Assembly: GCF_004331685.1 (NCBI RefSeq)
Contig: NZ_SJSM01000034.1
Coordinates: 1 to 43,552, forward strand
DNA from: Pedobacter hiemivivus
GTDB lineage: Bacteria > Bacteroidota > Bacteroidia > Sphingobacteriales > Sphingobacteriaceae
Direction of reading: 5' to 3'
DNA length: 43,552 nucleotides
Positions 24,328 to 32,879 of this stretch are shown one piece after another (position 1 is the stretch's first letter; each line of letters begins with the position of its first letter). The notes beneath the pieces are model-generated. The model was not told the DNA's origin. It saw only the letters and a list, made by a program, of their open reading frames with translations, and did no database searches. The position numbers were made by a program, and so were the translations under genes.

Positions 24328-24630
24328 CTACAAAGATTCAATTTGCTCAATAGTGAGTCCAGTAGTCTCAGAGATTAAATTAAAGGCAGCATTTGCGGCT
24401 TTTAATTTAAGAGCCATTTCTTTACGTTCCTCTTCTCTCACGTTCTCCATCGCGCTAAAGTAATCACGCTCTATTTTTAATCCTTGATTGTATTCGCACA
24501 TTTCTTCTCGCGTTAAATTGTCCATTTCAGCAAGCTCAAATACTTTTTCGTATTCTGTGTTGCCTACCAAAGATAGCGGTATTTCAGATAATTCCTCATT
24601 TAAGAAGTATGATCTGTTATTGCTGTTTCT
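24328..24630 (-). pseudogene. C-terminal remnant of an Rpn/PDDEXK_2-type transposase-like nuclease gene
   Basis: The frame between a TAA (24631-24633) and the stop at 24328 encodes EYEKVFELAEMDNLTREEM, then CEYNQGLKIERDYFSAMENVR, and ends GLTIEQIESL. This is the typical tail of Rpn-like recombination-promoting nucleases (PD-(D/E)XK transposase family), where an L-T-x-E-E-M-x-x-Y segment and a final 'GLSxEEIxxL' are usual. The catalytic N-terminal 200 or so residues are absent. The only in-frame starts are weak (TTG at 24570). It lies directly beside the DUF1016 remnant. Confidence 0.65.
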
Positions 24631-24740
24631 TTATTTCATTGGCTATATATTTATGTAATTGGTTTTTGAATTAAATCGATTGCAAGATTATTAGAATAAT
24701 TTAAACACACGATATTTTCAATAAAATTATTTATGTTTTT

Positions 24741-24955
24741 TTACAAGAAATATTGTAATTAATTGCGATGTTTTTGAGTGGTCTCTTGTAAAGAACTAAC
24801 CCAATCACATTTATAGCCAAAGAGCAGGTTTCCTCACACCTTGTTCACACCAAACCCACAAACAGGTACCTTTTCGTGAAAGGATTGTGTCTAATGTGTG
24901 AATCATGTGAGGACTTGCCTACCGGGACGGTATAGTTGTAGGTAGGATCGGTACC
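24741..24955. other. Palindrome-rich, RNA-like intergenic block of unknown function
   Basis: No gene is visible from 24631 to 25034. Within it, nested perfect inverted repeats occur: TTACAAGA (24741-24748)/TCTTGTAA (24784-24791); TCCTCACA (24831-24838)/TGTGAGGA (24906-24913); inside that TTCACAC (24844-24850)/GTGTGAA (24896-24902); CACAA (24857-24861)/TTGTG (24885-24889); and CCTTT (24869-24873)/AAAGG (24879-24883). Next is CCTACC (24918-24923)/GGTAGG (24941-24946). GGTACC occurs at 24865-24870 and 24950-24955. A possible promoter -7 (TAGTATTG, 25003-25010) follows. It could be a structured RNA, a leader of the efflux operon or a mobile-element relic. Confidence 0.5.
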
Positions 24956-25034
24956 AGTGCTGAATAAAAAACCTTTCGTTGCTTTTATTGTTATTTCAAT
25001 GTTAGTATTGCTCAGCATCTTTTTATAGCTCCGT

Positions 25035-26519
25035 ATGATTAAAATTTTCCCTATTAATCTTAAAGTAAAAAAACGAGGTAATCCTTTTACTTACTTATTA
25101 TTTTGCTGCTTACCCTTCTTTTGTTTGAATTTGAATGCGCAATCAACAAGTTTGCAGGATTGTTTCAATTTGGCTGTTCAGCATAACATGACCATCAGAC
25201 AAGCCCGGTCTGCTTTGTTATCTGGTCAGTATAATTTGCAGGCTGAGAAAAAGAGCTACTTACCTAAAGTTGATTTACTATCCAGTTACACCTATTTGAG
25301 TAGTCCACTTACGATCAATCTGCAGACCGTTAAAGATGGTCTTGTTAGTGGATCATCGGCACAAAGTGTAAATGCGGCAAATGAGGTGTTTAGGGAGATT
25401 ACAGGCAACAACCTTTCTCAGGCTGCTCAGGATAGAATTTTGAATACTTCAAAGAATATTATTGGCGCTATCTATCCTGATTATAATCCTGAATTGAGTA
25501 AGCAATCCTATTTTGTTGCGGGCTTAGGGGTAAGGCAGCCCATTTTTTTAGGCAATAAGCTTGATGCGGCTACTAATCTGGCCCAGTCTTTAGTAAACAC
25601 GGCAAGTATCAATGTAAATCTGGTAAGCAAGGAAGTTGATTTTTTAATTTCTCTGCAATACATGCGTATTTTATATCTGAATACGCTTTTAAACAACCAG
25701 CAGCTTATCGTTAGTGCCTTAGAAAAGAATAAGAACTATGCAGAAGAGCTGGTTAAGAATCAAATATTACCTCCTTATCAAAAGAGTTGGACCAGTGTAG
25801 TGCTGATGCAAGCAAACGCAAGGTTTAATAGTATCAAATTAGATAAACAAAATGCCCATGTTGAGCTGAATAAGCTGCTTGGAGTTGGTTTGGACTCTAA
25901 TGTGGTGATTACAGATACTTTAAAATATGTAACGGTTGATCCGGTTTTGCCCCAGGGAGATTTTTGGACTGATAACCCAATTTATCAGCTTGCCGGAAGT
26001 AAAATTTCGTATGCTAAAACTGCAGAAAAGATCAGTAAATCATTTGCGCTCCCTAATGTTTTTGCTATCGGTAATTACAATTTATATCAGCGAGATCTGC
26101 CGGTAACGATACCCGATTGGTTTGTTGGTGTGGAGTTACAGTGGAGCTTGTTTAACGGGCAAACCCGCAAGCGTACATTGGCTGCAAGGCAATTGGTAGA
26201 TGAGGCGAAATTGGGTGAAGAGAATGCTGCACAGACACTGCAGGTGTTATCGAAGGTTTCGAGGAATAAAATGATTTCTCTTCAGAATGAGGTAATGGTA
26301 CTGGACAATGCCAGGAAAGAGGCACATACGACCACGAGCTTAATCACTAAACGGATGGAGAATCAGCTTTCATCTCCAAAGGATGTAAATGATGCGGTGT
26401 TGATAGAGGAAGAAATAGATAAGGCCTATCAGGCAGCAGTTTTGGGCTATTACCTGGCACTCGCAGAATATTTTAACAGTCTGGGAAATCCTAAACAAAT
26501 CTCTCAATTTATTAAGTAA
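25035..26519 (+). CDS. TolC-family outer membrane efflux protein
   Basis: This 494-residue protein has a signal peptide (about 1-35, ending LNLNAQ) and the two long alpha-helical repeats of the TolC family: LQDCFNLAVQHNMTIRQARSA near the start and the second repeat from about residue 300 (YQLAGSKISYAKTAEKISK), with GVELQWSLFNGQTRKRT characteristic of the family. It forms the outer-membrane duct of a tripartite exporter. It leads an operon with a membrane fusion protein and two permeases at spacings of a few nt. A palindrome-rich block of unknown role lies upstream. Confidence 0.92.
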   Translation: MIKIFPINLKVKKRGNPFTYLLFCCLPFFCLNLNAQSTSLQDCFNLAVQHNMTIRQARSALLSGQYNLQAEKKSYLPKVDLLSSYTYLSSPLTINLQTVKDGLVSGSSAQSVNAANEVFREITGNNLSQAAQDRILNTSKNIIGAIYPDYNPELSKQSYFVAGLGVRQPIFLGNKLDAATNLAQSLVNTASINVNLVSKEVDFLISLQYMRILYLNTLLNNQQLIVSALEKNKNYAEELVKNQILPPYQKSWTSVVLMQANARFNSIKLDKQNAHVELNKLLGVGLDSNVVITDTLKYVTVDPVLPQGDFWTDNPIYQLAGSKISYAKTAEKISKSFALPNVFAIGNYNLYQRDLPVTIPDWFVGVELQWSLFNGQTRKRTLAARQLVDEAKLGEENAAQTLQVLSKVSRNKMISLQNEVMVLDNARKEAHTTTSLITKRMENQLSSPKDVNDAVLIEEEIDKAYQAAVLGYYLALAEYFNSLGNPKQISQFIK

Positions 26520-26564
26520 AAGGATGTGAAGATGCAGGGCAAAAAGAATATAAAAGATACAAAA

Positions 26565-27551
26565 ATGAAGAAAATTATACAAAATTACTGGGCACTACTT
26601 ATACCAATTTTGGTGGTTATAATTGCTTTGTTTTTCTTTCTCGCAGGTAATAAAGACGAAGAAAACATGATAGGGATGGTTGACGCTTCGAGCGTGGATG
26701 TGGCGGCAGAGTTTCCGGGAAGATTGGACTCTTTATTAGTTGAGCAGGGGGATACTGTTAAAGCAGGGCAGCTGTTGGCTATTTTGCGGTCTAATGAGAT
26801 TGATGCGATTAAATCACAAGCTTTAGCGGCAATAGATGCGGCTAAAGGTCAACAAGAGTTGCTAACCCAGGGAGCCAGACCAGAACTGATTGAAGCGACA
26901 TCAAAGCTGTACCAGATCTCTGAGGAGCAATATAAACTGTTTAACACGACTTACCAGCGTATGGAGCGCTTATACAATGCTGATGTAATTTCGGGACAGG
27001 AGAAGGATGTGTTTTATTTCAGATATCAGGCTGCAAAGAAAGAGATGGAGACTGCTCAATTGAATTTGCAGATGCTTAAAAATGGTACGCGACCAGAGAT
27101 TCTTAAAACAGCGAATGCAATTGTGAAACAAGCTGAGCAGGCTTATGAGCTCACTAAAGCATTAGGCGATAATACTAAGGTGCATGCACCTGCAGAAGGC
27201 GTAATATCCAGTCTGGTTACGCATCAAGGGGAAATTGTATCTATTGGGTACCCTATGATGACCATAGAAAAGAAAAACTCCTCGTTTTTAAAATTCAATA
27301 TCCGTCAGGATAAAGCAAAGGATTTGAAAGTAGGATCGCTAGCAAAGGTTACTGTGCCTGGTTGTGAGCCAGAGACTTTTGCCGTAAAGGTATCATCTAT
27401 TTCGCCTACATTGGAGTTTGCCAATTGGGTGCCTGCTAAGGATAAGGGGCAATTTGAATTAAGAACATTCACAATAGAGTTTAAACCAGCGCATCTTTCG
27501 GCTATTAAGGGATTACGTTCGGGCATGACAGCGTCATTAATTCTGCCCTAA
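26565..27551 (+). CDS. HlyD-type periplasmic adaptor (membrane fusion) protein
   Basis: Residues about 5-27 (WALLIPILVVIIALFFF) form the membrane anchor. A lipoyl/barrel-sandwich half follows (SSVDVAAEFPGRLDSLLVEQGDTVKAGQLLAILR), then a coiled hairpin (about 60-165) and the second lipoyl half (KVHAPAEGVISSLVTHQGEIV), with a final beta domain. It links the inner-membrane permeases to TolC. Three starts are possible: GTG 26526, ATG 26532 and ATG 26565. I chose 26565 because AT-rich sequence precedes it and MKKIIQNYWALL is a natural anchor start. The ATG at 26532 is a fair alternative. Confidence 0.88.
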   Translation: MKKIIQNYWALLIPILVVIIALFFFLAGNKDEENMIGMVDASSVDVAAEFPGRLDSLLVEQGDTVKAGQLLAILRSNEIDAIKSQALAAIDAAKGQQELLTQGARPELIEATSKLYQISEEQYKLFNTTYQRMERLYNADVISGQEKDVFYFRYQAAKKEMETAQLNLQMLKNGTRPEILKTANAIVKQAEQAYELTKALGDNTKVHAPAEGVISSLVTHQGEIVSIGYPMMTIEKKNSSFLKFNIRQDKAKDLKVGSLAKVTVPGCEPETFAVKVSSISPTLEFANWVPAKDKGQFELRTFTIEFKPAHLSAIKGLRSGMTASLILP

Positions 27552-28735
27552 TGCAGTTAATCGCTCATATCATTTTAAGGGAGTGGAAGCGGATACTAAG
27601 ATTACCCGTTTTTTACCTGGTTATGCTAGTTATTCCCGGCTTGCTGTTTTCGTTTTATGCCTTGATTTATGAGAAAAAAGATGCAAAGCATTTGGCTTTT
27701 GCCATTTGGGATGACGATAAATCGGCTATAAGCAGGCAGCTTATTTTCTTGCTGGAGCAACGCGAAACCCTTCAGATTACTCGGAGCGTAAGCAGCGAGG
27801 CAGAAGTGAAAGACTTGATTCAAAAAGGAGAAATATTGGGTGCGGTGCACTTTCCTGTAAATATGCAGAAGGATATTTTCAGCAGGCATAAGACTAATGT
27901 AACACTTTATACAAATGCTGCATCATTAGTACCAGCCAAGCTTGTATATAAAGCTGTTGCGGAAGTGATTATAACAGGAAGTTCGGGGGCAGTATTGAAA
28001 AAATTGGTAAAAACAGGGATGAAGCCTGATCGGGCAATGGCATTGGCTAATCCAATTAAGCTTAATTCTTATCAGTTGTACAATTCGAACTACAATTACC
28101 AGGAGTATCTTGTTCCGGGCTTAATTACTGTAGGTATGCAGATGATTCTCATCATCAGTAGTATGTTGGCGCTCAATTACGAGTGGAAAACGAATACCAT
28201 GCAGGAATTGTTCGAGCTCAGCAATGGGTCGGCGTTGTTGGTTATTACAGGCAAAACGATTGCTCATCTTGTGGTGAGTTGGTTTAATTTCTTTTTAATA
28301 GCTTTTGTCATTTTTCCCTTCTTTGGGATTGGTGTGTGGGAGGCTACAGCTAAATTCTTTTTGATGTATACCTTATTGTCTCTGGCTTGTTTGGGTATAG
28401 GGATGTTTATTTCCGCTTTGTTTAAGGATGTGATGTTATCGGGGGATGTGGCTTTGTTTTATACTTCTCCTGCATTCGTTTTTAGCGGCTTTACCTTCCC
28501 TAGATGGGCAATGCCATGGTATGATCAGTATTATGCTACGATAATGCCTTACACACCTTTTCTGGATGCCTTTTTTAAGGTTTACTATATGAATTTACCC
28601 ATGCGCTATGCACAGGCAGATATTTATAAGCTGCTTTTGTTTTGTATAGTTATGTTTCCAACAGCTTTAATATTATTTCAGCGTCAATTTAATACGAGTA
28701 AAAATGAGCAAGAAGTCCAGGCCGTCGCTAATTAA
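27551..28735 (+). CDS. ABC-2 type permease, first of a pair
   Basis: This 394-residue inner-membrane protein has the ABC2_membrane_3 layout: one N-terminal membrane helix (about 17-38), a large extracytoplasmic domain (about 40-180), then five helices (from about 185: YLVPGLITVGMQMILIISSML). It contains the usual LFELSNGSALLVITGKTIAHL segment. Its ATG overlaps the HlyD stop (TAATG), so translation is coupled. Family members such as YbhS and YbhR work with an ATPase, which is absent here. Confidence 0.88.
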   Translation: MQLIAHIILREWKRILRLPVFYLVMLVIPGLLFSFYALIYEKKDAKHLAFAIWDDDKSAISRQLIFLLEQRETLQITRSVSSEAEVKDLIQKGEILGAVHFPVNMQKDIFSRHKTNVTLYTNAASLVPAKLVYKAVAEVIITGSSGAVLKKLVKTGMKPDRAMALANPIKLNSYQLYNSNYNYQEYLVPGLITVGMQMILIISSMLALNYEWKTNTMQELFELSNGSALLVITGKTIAHLVVSWFNFFLIAFVIFPFFGIGVWEATAKFFLMYTLLSLACLGIGMFISALFKDVMLSGDVALFYTSPAFVFSGFTFPRWAMPWYDQYYATIMPYTPFLDAFFKVYYMNLPMRYAQADIYKLLLFCIVMFPTALILFQRQFNTSKNEQEVQAVAN

Positions 28736-29858
28736 GCTTTTTTTAAGGGAAGCATCGCTGGTAGCAAAGGACCATAGTTTGTTGCTTACGTTGCTTATTG
28801 CTCCATTGCTGTATGCTTTTTTTTATGGGAGTATTTACATCAATAAAGAAGAGGAGAATGTAAAGCTGGCGGTAGTGGATGATGACCAGTCGCGATTGTC
28901 ACGTTTGTTACAGCAAAATATTGATAATTCGCCGATGGTTGAACTGATTCATTTTCCTAATTTGGAAGCGGCAAAGGAGTATATGTATCAGGGCGATTGT
29001 CAGGGTTATTTCTATATCCCCAAGGGCACCCAAACTAATTTACTCAGTCTTAAACAAAGTAATGTAGTACTTGCAGTAAATGCAGCAAGGTTTCTGCCTT
29101 CTAGTGATTTATTGGCTAGTGTTCAGCAAATTTGTCTTACTATTGGGGCGGGAGTGCGGCTACAGTATTTTGAAAAAACTGAGGGTTTAAGCACAGCTAT
29201 GGCCATGCAAAATGTAATGCCCATTAATTTAGATTACAGACCATTGTTTAATGAAAGATCGAGTTATGGTGCTTTTTTACTGCCGGCATTGTTGGCGCTA
29301 ATTTTACAGCAAACTTTGCTTATTGGTTTGTCTGAAAGTGTGGCCGGCGAGCGGCAACATGGTACCTTTAAGGAATGGCTAGGTGGGGGCGTCTCGACTG
29401 CAATATGGGGTAAGGGCTTGTTTTATCTTTTTGTTTTTGGCGCTTATGGTTTCTTTTTTCTGAACGTAAATTTTAAACTGCTCGATTTGCCGATGCGGGG
29501 TAGCGGTTTTCAATTAGGGGTATTGTTGTTTGTGTTGCTGCTTACGCTTATTCCAATGGCACAATTTATTGGCTCATTGTTTAAAAGCCAGCTCCTGTGT
29601 TTGCAGATCATGGCTTTTTCGACTTATCCTATTTTCTTAATTACAGGCTATACCTGGCCATTTGAATCGTTACCCTTAGTTGTGCAGTGGATGTCGATGT
29701 TATTGCCTACAACGCCGTTTATTAAAGTGTACACGGCTATTGTACAATCGGGAGCTAGTTTGGCTAGTATGATGGGGCCTATGTTGCATTTATTACTGTT
29801 GTGGTTGTTTTATAGTAGTATCTGCTATATGAGGTTTAGAAAATTAAGATTCTCTTAA
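28704..29858 (+). CDS. ABC-2 type permease, second of a pair
   Basis: This 384-residue protein has the same topology: N-terminal helix (about 22-42), external domain, then helices from about residue 190 (GAFLLPALLALILQQTLLIGL). The loop SVAGERQHGTFKEWLGGG is the cytoplasmic coupling-type segment seen in this family. Its start lies 32 nt inside the previous gene in another frame, so the pair is probably made together as a heterodimer. It is the last gene of the exporter operon. The export substrate is unknown. Confidence 0.86.
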   Translation: MSKKSRPSLIKLFLREASLVAKDHSLLLTLLIAPLLYAFFYGSIYINKEEENVKLAVVDDDQSRLSRLLQQNIDNSPMVELIHFPNLEAAKEYMYQGDCQGYFYIPKGTQTNLLSLKQSNVVLAVNAARFLPSSDLLASVQQICLTIGAGVRLQYFEKTEGLSTAMAMQNVMPINLDYRPLFNERSSYGAFLLPALLALILQQTLLIGLSESVAGERQHGTFKEWLGGGVSTAIWGKGLFYLFVFGAYGFFFLNVNFKLLDLPMRGSGFQLGVLLFVLLLTLIPMAQFIGSLFKSQLLCLQIMAFSTYPIFLITGYTWPFESLPLVVQWMSMLLPTTPFIKVYTAIVQSGASLASMMGPMLHLLLLWLFYSSICYMRFRKLRFS

Positions 29859-30134
29859 TACGGCTGTGATCTCTTCTCCGATGTGGAACACAGTATCTTC
29901 ACATAAAACGATGTCTAGCCGATCGGCTTCTAAATCAGGTTGATATAGTGGTAAGTCGCCGGGAATGATGTCTTCGTCAGGTACTTGCTCCCAAAGTTCA
30001 CCATCAGGGTCCATTCTAACAGCGCCAATGATTCCACCAAAGTAAATTACTAAATAATACTTTTGTGTGGTGGGCAATATGGCTAACGTTACTTCCTGTT
30101 CACCAAAACCAATTCTTATATTGAACATTTTCAT
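29844..30134 (-). CDS. Small conserved-looking hypothetical protein
   Basis: This 96-residue acidic protein of unknown function has no signal peptide or membrane helix. It is mostly beta-like (VTLAILPTTQKYYLVIYFGG) with a Pro/Asp-rich middle (DEDIIPGDLPLYQPDLEADRLD). The codon use and clean ATG suggest it is real. Its end overlaps the 3' end of the convergent permease gene by 15 nt. I do not recognise a family. Confidence 0.6.
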   Translation of the reverse strand: MKMFNIRIGFGEQEVTLAILPTTQKYYLVIYFGGIIGAVRMDPDGELWEQVPDEDIIPGDLPLYQPDLEADRLDIVLCEDTVFHIGEEITAVLRES

Positions 30135-30175
30135 AATTAGACAACATCCATTCTAAGGTTTTGTTTTTCTGTAGG

Positions 30176-31918
30176 TTACATTATGGTGATGCCAGCATTG
30201 AAGCCCAGCCATCCTTTTGTGGAGCCGCCTAAATTGGTATGGCGGCTAGGGACTATATTTTGTTTATAGCCTGGGGCGCTGGGATTTAGGTGCTGATTGC
30301 CGGTGTAAATGGCATAAGTAGGTCCGCCGAATACCGTTAAGCCCTTAAACAACTGAAATTGGATGTTACTTTGAAAGCGATTAAGTAAGTTGTCTGCGTT
30401 CCAATCGCCCAGGTATAGGTATTGTCCGGTCATTTCCAGCCCAATAGCTATGCGTTTGTTAAGGATGAAATCATGACCAACACCAATACCTGCGGTATGT
30501 ATTTTTTCCTGATTTGAAAGGTTTAAGCCTGCAAACAATATGGTATATAGCTTGGCATTACCGGTTTTTAAGGAAACATTGACATTGGTGATTTCGTTTG
30601 TGTATAGGCTTATTTTGTGGTAACCATTTTTTATAAAGTTGATTAAACCTAAGCTGTAACCGGATGAGGTATCGGCAACATTGATTAAGCCAAATTGAAA
30701 ACCGTCCATTTTTTTAGCATAATTAAAGATGCCCGCAATTTGTACACCTTTTACGTGCTTAGCACCTATATTGCCTATGCCTGCGAGTTGGAAGCCATCA
30801 AAATCTTTACTAACCAGGTTAAGGATGCCAGCTGATTGCGTCCCCTTCATGTTTTTAGCGGCTAGATTAAGTATGCCTGCCAGCTGGAAACCAGCTGCGT
30901 CGGCTTTTACATTGTTGACCAGCCCGGCTGCCTGCAATCCTTTTGTTTTTCCCCGTACGTCATTTACCAATCCTGCCATCTGAATTCCGGTAACTGAGCC
31001 GCCAACTTGATTGAAAAGTCCTGCGGCCTGTAGTTTCTTTACATCACCCTTGGTAATGTTGAATAGCCCTGCCATTTCGAAACCGTTTGTGCCTGCGGTG
31101 TATCCGCCTAAGACGTTTATCGATAGTTTATTAATCACTTGTGAACTCATGATCCCATGAGAGCTTAATCCGGGCGTTAGGGAGGCTTGAAAAGGGGTGT
31201 TTGCAAAGAAATTGGGAATGTTTAGACTCTGGATCCTTTGACGTGAGGAAATGAAGAACCTGCCCAATCCTGAGTTTTCGATGTCACCGAATCGCCCGTT
31301 TCCTTTGTTTGCATCAGGATCATTGTATCCTTCGGGCTTTATTTTGATATCTGATAGGAAAATTAGGGTAGTATCGCGGTAACTTTCCTTACTGGCGGTT
31401 AATATCACCTCTTGGTGTTCGCCTTTGAATTTTAACCTAAAATACCCCTCATTGTCTGTGAGGGTTGATTGTAATAGCCTTTTCTCGTAAACACTGGCTT
31501 GTTTAACTTTGAGGCCTGTTTCTATATCTATCACAAAGCCGCTGATCAGGTATAGTTTCTCTGCTGTAGTGATGTTTTCGGGTTCGATGGTGAAATGGTT
31601 TGGAGCATAGCGCAAAATAATGTATTCTCCATTTTCTGTATAATCAACTTTGTTGTTAAATAGCTTGTTTAGCACTTCTCTTACAGGCGCGTTTTTGACG
31701 CTTAGGTTGATTAGGCTATCTCGCTTAAATAAAGAGCCACTGTATGAAAAATAGAAGTCCCCGGCCTTGCTGATCTTATTGAGCACTTCGAATAGCTGTT
31801 GGTCTTTGGCTTCGATGCTTACTCTTTTTTCTAAATTGTATTTAGATGGAGGAATGGGCATTTGCGCTTTTACATATCCTACAAGCAGCAATAGGGCAAG
31901 GGTGATTTTAAGTTTCAT
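30176..31918 (-). CDS. STN-domain surface-repeat protein (LA_2272-type)
   Basis: This 580-residue protein has a signal peptide (about 1-19), then an STN domain (about 30-103: FEVLNKISKAGDFYFSYSG), the periplasmic signalling module of FecA-type receptors. A carboxypeptidase-regulatory-like beta domain follows (about 124-190: LISGFVIDIETGLKVKQASVYEK). From about 280 there are eight tandem repeats of exactly 16 residues, pattern (F/L)Q-x-AG-(L/I)-x-N, with the AG alanines at 283, 299, 315, 331, 347, 363, 379 and 395. A beta-rich C-terminus shared with the 355-residue paralogue closes it. There is no TonB plug or 22-strand barrel. It follows sigma and FecR genes with a 1-nt overlap, so it is probably their signalling partner or output. 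Confidence 0.82.
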   Translation of the reverse strand: MKLKITLALLLLVGYVKAQMPIPPSKYNLEKRVSIEAKDQQLFEVLNKISKAGDFYFSYSGSLFKRDSLINLSVKNAPVREVLNKLFNNKVDYTENGEYIILRYAPNHFTIEPENITTAEKLYLISGFVIDIETGLKVKQASVYEKRLLQSTLTDNEGYFRLKFKGEHQEVILTASKESYRDTTLIFLSDIKIKPEGYNDPDANKGNGRFGDIENSGLGRFFISSRQRIQSLNIPNFFANTPFQASLTPGLSSHGIMSSQVINKLSINVLGGYTAGTNGFEMAGLFNITKGDVKKLQAAGLFNQVGGSVTGIQMAGLVNDVRGKTKGLQAAGLVNNVKADAAGFQLAGILNLAAKNMKGTQSAGILNLVSKDFDGFQLAGIGNIGAKHVKGVQIAGIFNYAKKMDGFQFGLINVADTSSGYSLGLINFIKNGYHKISLYTNEITNVNVSLKTGNAKLYTILFAGLNLSNQEKIHTAGIGVGHDFILNKRIAIGLEMTGQYLYLGDWNADNLLNRFQSNIQFQLFKGLTVFGGPTYAIYTGNQHLNPSAPGYKQNIVPSRHTNLGGSTKGWLGFNAGITIM

Positions 31919-32871
31919 TATTGATGGTTGGACAATAGAATTTGGTTTTGCTTACGCTGCATGGTTATCCCTAAGGTTTCACAAATCACATCTAAATTAC
32001 GATCTAAGCTTGCAGCGGTTTTTAATGTGGTGTTGAGCGGTAGGTTTTTTATAGCCGGATCATTAATGATAATGTTTGCGCTGTATTGTTCATTCAGCAC
32101 TTCTACCATTCGCCATAGTGGGGTATTGTTGGCTATAAACTCTTGGCTGCGGTAATAGTTATACAATTGATCTGTATTTTGTTCTTTTATCAATTTGTCT
32201 GTGCTGTTGTTGATCACTATTTTTTCTCCTTTTTGGAGATTTATTTGATCTCTACCTAGGGTTACTTTTACGATTCCTGTCTCAACAATTACTTCAGTTT
32301 GGTTGGCTAAATGCTTTATGTTAAATGAGGTTCCGACAACCAGAACTGATACTTTGTCTATGTCAATTACAAAGGGCTTAGCTTTATCATGTGCAACATT
32401 AAAAAACACATCACCTTGTTGCAGGTGGATGCTTCTGTTTTTTTTAAAGTTGTTGGCATAACTAATCCGGGCATTTTTGTTCAGCGTAAGTTTAGATCCA
32501 TCGGGAAGGATTTTTGTAATTACGGTATTGCCTGCTCTGAGGTTGATATAGGAAACAGGTTTTACGATATTGTATAATGACCATCCGGCAGCAATAAGGA
32601 CAAATACAGCAGCAATTTTAAGCCAATTGTACCTAGGCTTTAATTGACGTGTTATGGTGCTGTTGGTTGTTTTTTGTTTAAACCTTAGCCAGGCATCATT
32701 TTCATTTATTTTGCTTTGGCTGGAAAGTGTTTTGCTACTGTTCCATATCTTTTCGAATTGTAAAAAATAGGTCGTATTATTTGGACTGGCATCTAGCCAG
32801 TTTTGCACTGTGATGCTTTCGGCTTCGGTTGTTTCTTTTAAAAGAAACTTTATCAATAATTCATCAGTCAT
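31918..32871 (-). CDS. FecR-family anti-sigma factor
   Basis: This 317-residue inner-membrane regulator has a cytoplasmic N-terminus (LIKFLLKETTEAESITVQNWLDASPNN), a single membrane helix (about 84-105), a FecR domain (about 113-205: TKILPDGSKLTLNKNARISY, VDIDKVSVLVVGTSFNIK) and a DUF4974-like C-terminal domain (from about 245) that normally contacts the STN domain of a receptor. It should hold the ECF sigma factor inactive until a signal arrives. It lies 8 nt after the sigma gene and its stop overlaps the ATG of the STN-repeat protein. Confidence 0.93.
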   Translation of the reverse strand: MTDELLIKFLLKETTEAESITVQNWLDASPNNTTYFLQFEKIWNSSKTLSSQSKINENDAWLRFKQKTTNSTITRQLKPRYNWLKIAAVFVLIAAGWSLYNIVKPVSYINLRAGNTVITKILPDGSKLTLNKNARISYANNFKKNRSIHLQQGDVFFNVAHDKAKPFVIDIDKVSVLVVGTSFNIKHLANQTEVIVETGIVKVTLGRDQINLQKGEKIVINNSTDKLIKEQNTDQLYNYYRSQEFIANNTPLWRMVEVLNEQYSANIIINDPAIKNLPLNTTLKTAASLDRNLDVICETLGITMQRKQNQILLSNHQ

Positions 32872-32879
32872 GCTGTTTC

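Noticed and set aside
24917..24955. A tRNA-like or attachment-site reading of the GGTAGG/GGTACC segment
   Set aside because: No acceptor stem, T-loop GTTCRA motif or CCA context fits, and no integrase gene is present in the window.
30729..30983. An 84-codon plus-strand frame with repeated Met-Pro-Ala units
   Set aside because: Its repetitiveness is the complement of the 48-bp repeats coding for the surface-repeat protein on the other strand.
30729..31080. 48-bp tandem repeats as a possible CRISPR-like array
   Set aside because: The repeats are in-frame coding units with changing codons, have no separate spacers, and lie within a long open frame.
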